Part shown: piece after piece, positions 32,442-45,133 of the stretch
How the letters are laid out: each line of letters opens with the position of its first letter
How positions within the stretch are numbered: the first letter of the stretch is position 1
Assembly (NCBI GenBank): GCA_030015575.1
Contig: JASDDO010000026.1
Coordinates: 447,121,096 to 447,185,095 of the forward strand
Source: Agapanthus africanus
Lineage: Eukaryota > Streptophyta > Magnoliopsida > Asparagales > Amaryllidaceae
Reading direction: 5' to 3'
Length of the DNA: 64,000 nt
Made by a program: the position numbers and the translations under genes
The notes under the pieces: model-generated
Database searches by the model: none
What the model was told of the DNA's origin: nothing
Seen by the model: the letters and a program-made list of their open reading frames with translations, nothing else

Positions 32442-34649
32442 TGTTAGTTATATGTATGCCCTAGAGGCCATTACTGTACATAGGATGTATATTGTAGTGG
32501 ATGCTCGGACATATATAGGTAAGACTTTCTTGCTCGACATGATAGTACGCTATCTTGTTGCTCTTTATCTTAACATGTATACTTGCAGTCTCTCTATTAC
32601 ATGTTGATAAAGCCCTTAGGATGTGTGGTCGACTTCCAGGACTATGATGTAGATCATACTAGTGGGGCCTGGGTAGTCCATGAGTACATCCTTCAATGTT
32701 CCTAGTCGTGGGAATATCGAGACGGGGCATCGAAATTCCAGAGTAGACTAGCGTATATCTTCTCGACCCATGTGATGGGCGATGGATGATCCCATATCCA
32801 TTGGTGTTTGACATCAGAGATGGTATGCGGGTGCTCAGTGGAGACTGGGTACACTGAACGGACTCGCCGAGAACTCCCAGATCGTATTATACCTCACGTC
32901 AGATGGCAGTTCTCTGGTGACACTGGTACAGCTTAGTCTGTTGACCCGAGATCGTCATAGAGTCTTGTGTGTCTCCCACTGTGCTTTGATTTCCACCTTA
33001 CCACGGCTCTACTGAGTCATGCAAACAGGTGGTTTTTGGGTACAGTCCCGATTCACATGGAGGCAATGAGCGATAGGAGGGGATTCGTCTCTCCCGGTAT
33101 TGGGGTTGATGTTGCGCTATGCTCTACTGGGCATAACTGGAAATCCCTGGCCAGGGTTGCACTGATTTACTGGTAAGTGTTATCAATAGTTTCATGCTTG
33201 TTATGGACCTTTCATTGGCATGGCTTATCAAGCTACTGGGATCTGACGTTTACCACCCCTAGGCAACATATGCGACGTATAAGACGAACAGACCGGACTG
33301 TGCGGTAAGTGTTACTGGTTGGATTTGCAGGAGTGTGAGCAGGCTTGCTCTTTGATCTTCTGATCGCTCAATACCCGGGTGGCCATTACGTTTAGCAGAC
33401 CGCTTGCGGCTTGTGGGTGTTTGATATGATCATCGCCTACTGCCGGCGTATTGACGAGTCTTTAGAGTCCTACATAGGGGTTTCCTTGCTCAAGCGAAAT
33501 GAAATGGGAGCGCATATGAGATATGTGCCGGACCGAGAATAATACCAGTATGTGATACTGTATTCTATTCTCACGATTTGTATCATTGGACGGATATATG
33601 AGATATAGCCGGGTTACCGAATCAAGTGTTGATTCGATACATTGATACACTTGATATTAGTCCGCTATATGCGATATGACCAGATCATTGAATCAAGTAT
33701 TGATTTAATGATTTAATGTATAATTATATATTTGATATATTACTTTACATTAACTAGTATTTGTTCACTTAAGATTGATTTTCTCACTTGATGTGGACAA
33801 GTTGTATATATGATATATGTTTGTGCACTAGTTTGTCTCATGTTTGATGATACATGCAAACTTAGGTGTGTGTATGACTTACACCAAGTTTAGGTTATTG
33901 GTTAGGGTTTTATTTATTTATTTATTTATTTTGGCAAAAATAAAATTGTGGCTTTCTTTGTTTTATGCTTGAAGCTTCATGAAGCTTTATAGCATCTTTG
34001 AAAAAGTCTAACCATTTGTTTTGTTCTTTAACCTAACCATCAACGAAAACACTAGTTTACTCTCTACCAAAAGTTAACTCACCCATGGTTGCAAGATGAT
34101 AGACTTCACCTGATTATTCATTTATATAATTCTATTATTCATCTTTTCTTTCTTCTTCATCTTCTTCAAGTGAAGAAAGCTTTCTTGAAAATTTTCAACT
34201 GAAGAAAAAGAGTGAGAAAACCAAATCCAAAGAGAACCCACTTCCTATTTCTTCATTCTGTACTACTTGCCATGTAGTATAGGGGTGTTCTCTTCATAAA
34301 TTTTTTGACCAAGTTAAGGAATAGCTTGAGTTTGAGTCTTCCCGACGTAGATCAATCTTCAGCCTCGAAGCCAACGACCTAGCCCGCTCATTTCTCCGAT
34401 GAAACCAACGCTAGGGTCTGGGATCCCGATGATCGCAGCGAAGGGACGTCAACACGGAGCTTAGAAGTGGAGGACCGGATATACAAAGGTTGTAATCCCT
34501 TTCACTTGTAGTTAAGTTGTTAACTTGCATGTTTTTCGCCTTACCTCTAGTTAACGATCTTGCATAGGGTTTCTCGGCACATGAAAAAATTTGATTTTGG
34601 CATGGTTGATGCCTTGTGGAACCTCATGAGTGTGCCTAGGAACCCTACA
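32442..34649 (+). repeat. A2 5' LTR (2,208 bp)
   Basis: TGTTAGTT to CCCTACA, followed by the primer site. Holds a hairpin array variant near 33535-33720 and a (TTTA)n run near 33912. Confidence 0.95.
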
Positions 34650-34650
34650 G

Positions 34651-34663
34651 TGGTATCAGAGCC
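34651..34663 (+). other. A2 primer binding site (tRNA-iMet)
   Basis: TGGTATCAGAGCC one base after the LTR. Confidence 0.95.
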
Positions 34664-36971
34664 TAGCTAGAGCTTTAGGCGATGTGCAGACGAAATTAGA
34701 AACCCGATCAAACCACAAAATCCTAAACTACACAGTTTACTGTAATTTTTTCAAAACTGTGATATTTGTGAATTAAAAATATCCAAAAAATTCAGCAGGG
34801 TTTTCTAGGAGTTACTGTGAAGCACGTGACCATAAGTCAATAAATGAGCTGCGGAACCGCGGCGCCACCTGGCTTTAGCGGCGGTTCCGCGGCCATAATG
34901 TTAAATTAGGGCACGTTCTTTATACAGTAATCCCCGTCTATAATGCCTGTATTTTATGGGAATTTTTAATCTATACTCAACAGTTGGAGTTTTCTGGGTT
35001 GTTTTGGGGACTCGATGTTTCGATCTGATTGTTTAACTTTGTTTATGTTTTTCCGGGTATTTTAGAACGTGTTAAAAAGTTCGACCGGATATAAATAACC
35101 CACTTTTTCCCCTGACGGGAAATTTCCAAGTGTTGGATTTTTCGTAGTTTAAGAACGTCTAAGTAGTGCAAGTAACGCGATGGACCCTCTAGAAGACAAC
35201 AAACCTTAACTCGATTATGTGACCGTCTTGAACTGCCTTTTGAACCATAAGGGTTTGGGGGCAGTACGGCGTGCCACATGTGAGGCGTTGGCTTGACCCC
35301 TTTTACAGCTGGACCGTTGGTACTGTGGCATGAAGTGGAAGTTTTTAAACTTATTTCATGTGTTGAGCTTTTCCCTGGAAAACTTGGGTGTTTGATTGTT
35401 CGATCGGAAGTTTAACGTTGTCTAATTATCTGGAATGTGATACAATATTTGGAATCCACAAATAGTTATGATAACTGATTTGAATGTAATAAATCTAGCA
35501 GTTTTGTCTCATTTGATCGGTTGTCACGGGATTTTGATGTGACCAAAAGTCCATCGCAATCAAGTAGCGTACGCGGATACTCGCGCGTAAACTTAATAGA
35601 TAGCCACGCCCCATAGCCCCGACCAAGTGACTGTAGGAGACCCCGTCGCCGAAAGCATCCGTTCGGGAGCTCGCGGCAGCGGTGTTCCGCCTTAGTGCAC
35701 TTCGTCGACGGTATCGGGGGTGCGACCGTCTACTAAAGTTTGCGACGAGCATTCGTTCAGTATGTCGGGAATCTTGTTGAATTGCCCGACTTGATATTGA
35801 AAAATGTTTTCGACAATGAGATAAAAATGCGGGGTTTATAATTGTTAGGCGTGCGATGTCAATGCAGGTTGCGGATTCCAACTGTTGTAGTTTTACACTT
35901 TCTTTTCTGCAACCGTAAGTGTAATATGTGATATCGCCGGTTTCGTTGCTATATGTCAACGACAATTGGGTAGGCATATTTACTTACGTTGATGACATGT
36001 GATGTTATGTGTTGCTGGATATGTTATATTGGATCGTCGTGTTTGAATAGCCGGGTTTTTTTTTTATGTGAGATGAGTGTTTTTCATTTTCATTCATGTA
36101 AATTCATTGTATGTAATATTCTTTTATTGGGGCACTTCCGGGTTGAGGATGATGTCACCATTGTGTATTATTTACTTTTCCGCATTGGGATAGACCCAAG
36201 GAGGGGAGCACAAGTAAACGGGTTCTAGGGTCCAGTGGGAGACCATCTCGAGGAGTCGAGTTCGGGTCTCCTAACTCTAGAATTGGTAGGGTTACTTGTC
36301 GCTCTCGTTGGGGTATAGGGGTGTGGGATTGGCTATTCGTCACGACCGTGGAATCCGTGTTTTATACAGGCTCAAAATAAAACACGGACGTCCTAGTATA
36401 TCCAATATTTCATATGATATTTTTCTGCTGCGTTATCTGTGATGTGATCATGTGATATGTTCAGATAGATATTGTATATAGTATATATGATATATTATAT
36501 AGACGTTGCTTATGTTTTACACCCGCGCTAGCCCTGCCTCGCTCTGGCGTTAGTTACCTAACCTAACGGTGCATACGGGACATCGAGGCGAATGCCGATG
36601 GCATAAGCGTGCGTTATATTTATCTGTGATGTTTAGGTGGACTTAAATGACGGGACATTCATTAATGAGATTAATGAAAGAAAATAAACCTAAAAGATGT
36701 TGTGGAATCGAATTTTTCGAAAATAGGTAGCTACAGTTCTTGCTTCGCATCGCGGTGTTCCTTGTAGAGCATCCAGCACCTTATTCGATAAGGAAAGGGC
36801 CAAGATCCCTTCACCAGGAGTGACCCCTTTAGCAATAACTGGCAGATGCTACAACCCTCGGTTTGTCTTTTGATTGCTTCTATAGTTTTTGCTTTGTACA
36901 GCGGTATATATGATATATCCTGCACCTTATTCGATGAGGAAAGGGCCGACGATCCCTTCACCGGGAGTGAC
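34664..36971 (+). other. A2 leader, first part
   Basis: Parallels A1 19611-21948. Contains the perfect 10-bp GC stem-loop (34851-34890), the GTGCCAC inverted repeat (35271-35331) and two copies of the ~91-bp unit; the first has hairpin GGTGTTC/GAGCATCC (36754-36774). The second unit (from about 36892) is interrupted by A3 at 36971. No coding recognised; the 160-residue minus frame at 35977-35495 is not supported by homology to any domain I know. Confidence 0.75.
36967..36971. repeat. A3 target site duplication, left (GTGAC)
   Basis: GTGAC before TGTAGGG; repeated at 47355-47359. The A2 leader reads 'cgggagtgac' then 'ccctttagca' across, as in A1. Confidence 0.95.
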
Positions 36972-39187
36972 TGTAGGGTTCCTAGGCACCCTAATGAGGT
37001 CTCACAAGGCATCAACCATGCCAATTTCAAATTTAAACGGTACCGAGAAACCCTAGAACGGATCGTTGGCTAGATTTCTAGGCGAAACAAAAAAAACTAG
37101 TTAACACTTAACTACAAGTAAACGGAAATACAACCTTTGTAGATCCGGTGCTCCACCTCCATAGCTCCGCAACGAAGTCCCTTTGCTGTCCAAATGAATT
37201 CCCGGGCTCTTGCGTCGGCTTCGTCGGAGAAATGGCGAGCTAGGTCGTCGATGTCCATGCCGAAGATGATCTACGTCGAGGCATCGCTAAATCAAGCTCC
37301 ACCTTCACCAAGTCATGAAAACTTGTGAAGGAAACACACTCTACTACTTGGCAAGAGGTGGAGGATGAAGAAATAGGAAGTGGGTAGACTTTAGAATTGG
37401 ATTTCTCACTCATTTCCATCAATCACCATTGATGGAGCTTGCTTTCTTCAAGTGAAGAAAGGAAGAAGAAGAAGAATTATGTTATGATAAGTTAATTAAA
37501 AAAGAAAAGAATAATCAATCCTTATCATAACATGACCATAGTTAAGTGTAGAGAACTAATCATGGTTTAATGCAATGGTTAGGGTTAAGCTAAAAACAAA
37601 ATGGTCATCAAGTTAAAGCATTCATGAAGCTTCATGAATGAACAAAAGAAATGCCACCATTTTATCATTTCATTTCCTTTTTCCAATAAGAAAAAGATTA
37701 ATAAATAAATGAATAAAATGAATAAGCAAATAGTAAACCCTAACCATTCCATTAACCAAGGTTTAATTCTATACACTTAATTAAAAAGGCATGTATCATC
37801 AAACATGATACAAGCATGTGCACAAAATCATATCGCATATGCAATGCGCACACCCGAGCGAGAAAATCCGTTTAAAGTGACCCAATACTAGTTAGTGCAA
37901 ATTAATATATCAAATATATAATTATGCATTAAATCATTAAATCAACACTTGATTCAATGATACGGTCATGTCGCACACAGCCGACTAGTATTCAATGTAT
38001 CGGCTTATCGAATCAATACTTGATTCGATAACTAGGTTATATCGCATACAACCATTCGATACATTCATCGCGAGAATAGAATACGGTATCACATACACGC
38101 ATTATTCTCGGTCCCGCACATATCTCATATGCGCTCCTATTTCGTTTCGCTTGAGCCAGGAAACCTCTGTGTAGGACTCTAAAGACTCGTCAATACGCCG
38201 GCAGCAGGTGATGATCATATCAAACACCCACAAGCCGCAAGCGGTCTGCTAAACGTAACGGCCACCCGGGTATTGAGCGATCTGAAGATCGACGAGCAAG
38301 CCCGCTCACACTCCAGTGAATCCAACCAGTAACACTACCGTACAGTCCGGTCTGATCGTCTGATATGTCGCATATCTCGCCTAGGGGTGGTAAACGTCAG
38401 ACCCCAATAGCTCGATAAGTCGTGTCGATATGAGGTCTATAACAATTCGAGAAACTACTGGTAACGCTTACCAGTAAATCTTAGCAACCCTGGCCAGGGA
38501 TTTCCTGTTATAGCCAATCGAACACAGCGCAACATCAACCCCCTATATCGGGAGAGACGAATCCCCTCCTATCGCTCATTGCCTCCATGTGATTCGGGAC
38601 TGTACCCAAAAACCACCGTTTTGCATTCCCTCTTGGACGTGGTAAGTTGGAAATCAAAGCACAGTGGGAACCACACAAGACTCTATGACGATCTCGGGTC
38701 AACAGACTACTCTGTACCAGTGTCACCAGAGAACTGCCATCTGACGTGAGGTATAATACCATCTGGGAGTTCTCGGAGAGTCCGTCCAGTGTACCCAGTC
38801 TCTACTGAGCACCCGTATATCATCTCCGATGTCAAACACCAATGGATATGGGATCAACCATCGCCCATCTGTATGGGTCAGTCTACTCTGGTATATCGAT
38901 GCCCCATCTCGATACACCCACGACTAGGGACTTTGAAGGATGTACTTATGGACTACCATGTCCCCACTAGTATGATCCGCATCACAGTCCAGGTAGTCAA
39001 GTACACATCCTAAGGGCTTTACCAACATGTAACAGAGAGACAATCAGTGTACACGTTAAGGTAAAGGTCAACCAGATAGCATACTATCATGTCGAGCAAG
39101 AAAGTCCTCCCTATATATGTCCCAGCATCCACTACAATATACATCCTATGTATAGTAATGGCCTCTAGGGCATACATATAACTAACA
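36972..39187 (-). repeat. A3 3' LTR (2,216 bp)
   Basis: Plus strand TGTAGGG...CTAACA, the reverse complement of the Cop-A LTR. Lacks about 17 bp present in the other A3 LTR near 47033-47049. Confidence 0.95.
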
Positions 39188-39201
39188 ATCTCCCACTTGC
39201 A
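39188..39201 (-). other. A3 polypurine tract
   Basis: Complement of 'atctcccacttgc', i.e. GCAAGTGGGAGAT before the 3' LTR. Confidence 0.9.
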
Positions 39202-39740
39202 CTAGGGCCATCTGATAGCAGTGGTTGCAGTATCTCATACTCAACCATCCCATAATAGTCTCTCTCTGGGAACAGGCCTTTGTGAGTGGATCCGCTGTGT
39301 TGTCCTCTGAGTCTACTCTCCTAACCTCGATCTCCCTGGAGATCAACCATCTCCATGATCAGGTGACACTGCCTTAGAATATGTCTGGATCACTGATGGG
39401 ACGGACGTTCCTTGGCATAAGCGACAACTCCATTGTCTCACAATGGTAGGAATGTAGTTCATCTCATGAACCAGTATATACCCAAACATCCTCCTTGGTA
39501 GCATCTTAAGTAGCGATGTATCCTGCCTTTATCTTCTAGTATGCCACGGTATCTAGCTTGGAACTCTTCCAACATACCGTCCCTCCACTGAGGGTAAAGA
39601 CAATGCCTGTGACTGACATTCAGTCGTCTTTATCACCCTGGAACCCTTCTAGTGATTCTCCCCAGGATCGGTTGATACCGTCTCACTACAACTAGTGAGA
39701 GTCCTAACATCCAATTAGATCTATCGCATAGATCTAAAAA
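39202..39740 (-). pseudogene. A3 RNase H remnant
   Basis: The minus strand carries the ADPLTKA-like codons near 39290 and the region equivalent to A1 25080-25500, with stops. The RNase H start found in A0 (54760-54990) is absent. Confidence 0.75.
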
Positions 39741-39781
39741 CCCAAGATTTAGGAGGTATCACTTTGATCCTATATGGAGAA

Positions 39782-40420
39782 TCATTCTGATAAGCGGAGA
39801 TTGATCGAGCGTAGCATAGGAAACTCCTTCCCTATCAAGAGTATGTCATCTACGTACTCTACAAGGATCGTCACCATACTCCCTACTACCTTCTTGTTTA
39901 TACAAGGTTCATCTACCATTTTGATGATGTCAACTTCTTTGACTAATCCATAAAAACAGATGTTCCAACTCCGCGATGCCTGCTTTATCCTATAAAGCAT
40001 CTTGCACACGTTTCCGCTGCTCCCACTGTCTACGAAGCCCTCTGGCTGTGTACTTATAGACGCTCTCTTCCAAAACATCATTTTAGAAAAGCAGTCATGG
40101 CACCCAACTGCCAGATATCGTAGTCATGGTATGTAGCCGTGGCAAGTAGGATCTGGATGGACTTAAGCATAGCTACTTGAAAAAGGTTTCATCATTATCC
40201 ACACCTGGTTAATGATGCACACTTTTAACAAGTCTAGCTTTGAAAGTCTCAACTTTTCGATGTACACCAAGTAATCTTCTCAAGATATACTTGCTCCTGA
40301 TGGGGATTTAACCCTTCAGATATAGCAACCAAAGTCCATACTTTGTTGGTGTACATGGATTCCATCTCAGATCACTAAGCATCCAGCCATTCTTACAGAG
40401 TCACACTCCTGATGGCCAGC
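39782..40420 (-). pseudogene. A3 reverse transcriptase remnant
   Basis: The frame at 40081-39782 reads QPEGFVDSGSSGNVCKMLYRIKQASRSWNICFYG.. then CINKKV and YVDDILLIGKEFPMLRSI: the catalytic YVDD is intact. The block before KQASR is shortened as in A1. Further upstream (40090-40420) the RT start is frameshifted, and the one-base change around the 'gtctataagtacacagcc' segment puts the start of the QPEG block out of frame. Confidence 0.88.
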
Positions 40421-41480
40421 TCGAAACTAGTTGGGTCATCATCTCATGATGCAATCCTCGCTCCCACTGTCATAGAGAAACCGAAGTATCTCTCAGGTGG
40501 GTGAGGAACACTACTAGATCGGCGGAGAGGTTGAGGTTCGTTGGAATCTACTGAATCCTTTGGCTCTATCAAATCATCTGCTGCAGTTTGTATAGCTGGA
40601 ACCTTTCCAGTTCTACATTACAGACTTTGCCTCGAGCTTGTCCGGATTTTGCTTTCAGACATAGGCCGGTCAACCCCAAATCTTAACTAGCTTAAGACAT
40701 GAGCTCTTCCCTTTCCATTTCACATATGAAATGGTAGGCAACTAATTTGACTGGAACCCTATTCAATAGGTATGCAGCTTCTCAAGTGCATAACTCCCAA
40801 AAGGAAATAGGTAACTCAGTAGTACTCATTATAGAGCACACCTTATCATATAGGGTGTGATTGCTCCACCCCGATATACCATCGTGCTTTGGTGTATTCG
40901 GAGGAGTAATGCTGAGAGAGAATCTTATTCTCATTTAGGATAGTCCAGGAATTCCGTGCTCAAGTATTCTTCTCCTTGATCTCATCAGAGGACATAATAC
41001 TTATACCCATATTATGGTTCTCTACTTCTAACTTATATTCTGTGAATATCTCAAAAGGTTCGGACTTGTGTTTCAACAAGAACATATGTCTGAATCTAAA
41101 GAGATCATCAGAGAACGTAATGAAGTATAAAGAACCAGTCCTGGCATGTGTAGACAGGAGACCTTACATACATCATCATGTATCAGTCCCAAGAGTTCAC
41201 TAACTCTTTCTCTGTTTCCAGTAAACGGAGCTATGGTCATCTTATCTCTGTGACATGACTGGCAAGTTTCACAAGATGTAAATTCAAACTAATTTAAATA
41301 TACATCTAAATGTAACTTCAGCTAGTCGGGTCACATTGATCTGACCTAGTCTACAATACTTCAAGAAGAATCCGTTCATTTCTGAACTCTTCCTCTTGTG
41401 TGTTCCATATACTAAGAACTGTAGTTTTATTTAGAACATCAATGCTTCTAGATAACGTGCCTGAACCGATCAACTTTTGA
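40421..41480 (-). pseudogene. A3 integrase remnant
   Basis: In order on the minus strand: RLGHI-type finger near 41370-41340, the frameshift after CTAGCT near 41320, the TGNRERVSELLG segment near 41225-41190, the FxxMFLLKHKSEPFEIF-like stretch near 41100-41050, and the PPERYFGFSMT tail near 40510-40475. The ~140-bp tail segment kept in A0 is deleted. Confidence 0.8.
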
Positions 41481-41559
41481 TATAGGAAATGTTCAAAACA
41501 TTATCCATCAATACAAAATTATATCCTTTCTTTTCTAACAAAGAGAGTGATATGATTTG

Positions 41560-42020
41560 GTATATCAGGTTCGGTATCTAATAACATTCGTTCAGAATCA
41601 ATGTATTGGTAATACAGGATGACAGTGACCGACAGACTTGGCTGCAACTCTTGCCCCGTTTTCTGCCTCATGAAACTTATCACCCATTCTCAGTTTTTCT
41701 ACCTTTTTGCAGCCCTATGTAACAGATTACATATCTGGGATCCTGATCCGGTATCATATACCTAGGATGCGGAGGATACTGAGAAACAGTTCTTTGTAAT
41801 GAACACACCCGAAGATGATGCATCAGCATGCACTCTCTTCGTTTGGGTGGCACGGGATTTCTGGTAATCCCCAATTTCCTGCTCTGTCTTATAACAATTA
41901 CAAGGTGGAGCGGGACCAACGTTCCCCAGCTCAGTATAACAAGCGGGTTCGGTCAATAATCCGTATTGTTATCTTAATTAAGGCGTGATATGGTCGCTAC
42001 CAGGAGAGAGAGAGAAGAAA
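41560..42020 (-). pseudogene. A3 gag end and protease remnant
   Basis: The frame at 41956-41762 reads LTEPACYTELGNVGPAP...DASSSGVFITKNCFSVSSAS and stops just before the protease site. There (41760-41730) codons for a YDTGSGSQ-like string follow in another frame. Pyrimidine run and start context lie at about 42000-42025. Confidence 0.82.
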
Positions 42021-42025
42021 ACACT

Positions 42026-45000
42026 CAGCGTGCGCTCTTGCAAGAATAGATTGGTTATTATTTTATCTAATCAGGATGGCTCCCACTGCTTTTTACCAAA
42101 TCTTCCTTCAAACCCTAAAAGAAAAGACTAGCCGGGATTAATTACACACTACAAGTTCGCCAATCTTTCAGCCAGGCCAGTGTCGGTACTTTGAGGGAGG
42201 TCCCCCGTGCTTTCGCACGAACCTAATTAATGTAAACCTCGTTTTCCCAGAGGCGTAACCTCGTTAACACCTTTCTAGACACCTACTTGATCGGCTAATT
42301 GTAATGTATAAAACTCTCCCAGGAGTAACAATTACTCGCAGCGGGTATCGGGATCCAACTATCTCATAGAAGGTATGCAATCTCATTGCAAATTTCAACA
42401 CTTGAAATTCCCGATAATTTTGCCCCTAGCGTCCTATGACCTTGACGCAGGCCAACAAACCATAGTGCGCTAGTCAAGTTCAACCCGTCATTTCCTGATT
42501 GAATTAAACCCACCCGCACGACCCTTGACGCATGCCAAACAACGCCGTACGAATACCCTAATCCAATCGCATCGTATGCTAGCAGATAAGCACTAGTTAG
42601 CTACTACACTACGCCTTGACGCATGCCAAACAACCGCAGCACGAATACTAACTAGTACTTATCTGAAATGACGGAGGGCTACGACAGGTTTTTCTGAAAA
42701 CCTATTGCGTAATGAACTTGTTATCGTTGTAGAATCAAATGAATTTTGAAATGGAGCGTTTTTGAGGCTTTTCTAGTTTTGCTAAAGGAGTCACTCCCGG
42801 TGAAGGGATCGTCGGTCCTTTCCTCGTCGAATGAGGTGCGGGATATATCATATATATCACTGTGCAAAGCAAAAACTCTTAAAATCAATCAAAAAACAAA
42901 CCGAGTGTGTAGCATCTGCCAGATATTGCTAAAGGAGTCACTCCCGGTGAAGGGATCTCGGTCCTTTCCTCATCGAATAAGGTGCAGGATATATCACATA
43001 TACCTCTGTGCAAAGCAAGAACTGTAGCTACCTGTTTTATTTTGAAATTCGATTCTACAACATCTTAGGTTTCTTTTATTTCATTAATCACATTAATGAA
43101 GTCCCATCATTTAAGTACCTAAACATCACAGATAAATACGACGTACACTTATGCCATCCGCATTCACCTCGATGTCCCCTCGTGCACCGTTAGGTTAGGT
43201 AACTAACGGCAGAGCGGGGCAGGGCTAGCACGGGTGTAAAACATAAGTAACGTCTATATAATATATCATATATACTATATACTGTATCTATCACAGAACA
43301 TCACATGATCACATCATAGATATCGCAGTAGAAGAAACATATGAAATATTGGATATACTAGGACGTCCGTATTTTCAATACGAGCCAGTATAAAACACGG
43401 ATTCCACGGTCGTGATGAATAGCCAAACCCACACCCTTAGACCCCTACGAGAGCGGCAAGCAACCCTACCAATTCTAGAGTTAGGAGACCCGGACTCGAC
43501 TCCTCGAGTTGGTCTCCCACTAGACTCCAGAACCCGGTTACTTGTGCTCCCCTCCTTGGGTCTATCCTAGTGCGGAAATGTAAATAATATACAAAAGGTG
43601 ACATCTTCCGCAACTTGGAAGTGCCCCAATAAAAGAATATTACATACAAGTTTTTACATGAATGAAAATGAAAAACACTCATCTCACATAAAAACCCCCG
43701 GCTATTCAAACACGACGATCCAATATAACATATCCAGCAACACATAACATCACATGTCATCAACGTAAGTAAATATGCGCATCCCAATTGTCGTTGACAT
43801 ATAGCAACGAAACCGGCGATCTCACATATTACACTTACGGTCACAGAAAAGAAAGTGTAAAACTACAACGGTTGGAATCCGCAATCCTCTCAGACATCGC
43901 ATGGCTGACTAAATGAATCTTTAGACATCGCATGCCTAACAATTATAAACCCCGCATTTTAATCTCATCATCGAAAACACTTTTCAATATTAAGTCGGGT
44001 AATTCAACAAGATTCCCGACATCCTGATCGAATGCTCGTCGCAAACTTTAGTAGGCGGCCGCACCCCCTAACGCCGTCGACGAAGTGCACCAAGGCAGAA
44101 CACCGCTGCCTCGAGCACCCGAACGGATGCTTTCGGCGACGGGGTTCTCCTACAGTCACTTCGTCGGGGCTATGGAGTGAGGCTGTCTATTAAGTTTACC
44201 CGGCGAGTATCCGCGTACGCTACGTGATTGCGTCGGACTTTTGATCACATCAAAATTCCGTGGCAACCGATCAAGTGAGACTAAACTGCTATGTTTATAA
44301 CATTCATTCAGTTATCACATAACTATTTGCGAATTCCAATTATTGTATCCCATTCCAGATAAACAGAAAATGTTAAACTTTTCGATCGAACAATCGAACA
44401 CCCAAGTTTTCCCGATATAGATCAACAGATGAAATAAGTCTAACAACATTCAGTTCGTGCCTCAGTACCAACGGTCCAGCCGTAGAAGGGTCAAGCCAAC
44501 GCCTCACATGTGTCACGCCGTACTGCCCCAAACCCTAAGGTTCAAAGGGCAGTTCAAGACGGTCACATAATCGAGTTAAGGTTTGTTGTTTTCTAGAGGG
44601 ACCATCGCGTTACTTGCACTACTTAGAACGTCTTTAAACTACGGAAAAATCCAACACTTGGAAAGTTCCCGACAGGGGAAAAATTGGGTATTTATATCCG
44701 GTCGAACTTTTTAACATATTCTAAAATTTATCCGGAAAGCCACATAGACAAAATCTGATACTCCGATCGAAACTCCGAATCCCCAAAACAACTCCAGAAA
44801 ACTCAACTGTATAGTATATATTAAAATTACCCAGAAAACATAGGAATTAATTATAAACATTACTATGCAAAGAGGAGTCAAAGAGTCAACATTATGGCCG
44901 CGGAACCGCCGCGCCACGTGGGTTCAGGCCGCGGTTCCGTGGCGTTATGACGGAGTTAGGTTTCCGTTTTTCAATAAAAAAACCTGCTTAATTTTCTGCA

Positions 45001-45119
45001 TATTTGTAATATTGAAAAATCCCAGATTTTAGAAAAAGGACAGAGAGCATTTTGGAAATGGGTTTTCAGGTTCGTTCGGACTTCAAACTCCGTCTAGACT
45101 TCGTCTAAGGCTCTAGCTA
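42026..45119 (-). other. A3 non-coding leader (~3.1 kb)
   Basis: Same order of structures as A1, on the minus strand: GC stem-loop near 44942-44898, duplicated units at about 43017-42925 and 42866-42780, triple hairpins 42643-42427, GAAA hairpin near 42215. No gag reading frame. Confidence 0.75.
42427..42643 (-). other. A3 triple hairpin set
   Basis: Element order: 42643-42605 (CGTGCTGCG/CGTAGTGTA), 42551-42515 (CGTACGGC/GTCGTGCG) and 42472-42427 (TAGCG..CATAG-type, 5+5 bp with a symmetric 2-nt internal loop: CTATG/CATAG and TAGCG/CGCTA). Tips are ATGC, ATGC, CTGC within GGC....GTCAAGG. Confidence 0.65.
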
Positions 45120-45132
45120 GGCTCTGATACCA
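45120..45132 (-). other. A3 primer binding site (tRNA-iMet)
   Basis: Complement reads TGGTATCAGAGCC, one base from the 5' LTR. Confidence 0.95.
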
Positions 45133-45133
45133 C

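Noticed and set aside
35495..35977. 160-residue minus-strand frame in the A2 leader
   Set aside because: Partly repeated in other leaders with stops at different places; no domain, and antisense to the element.
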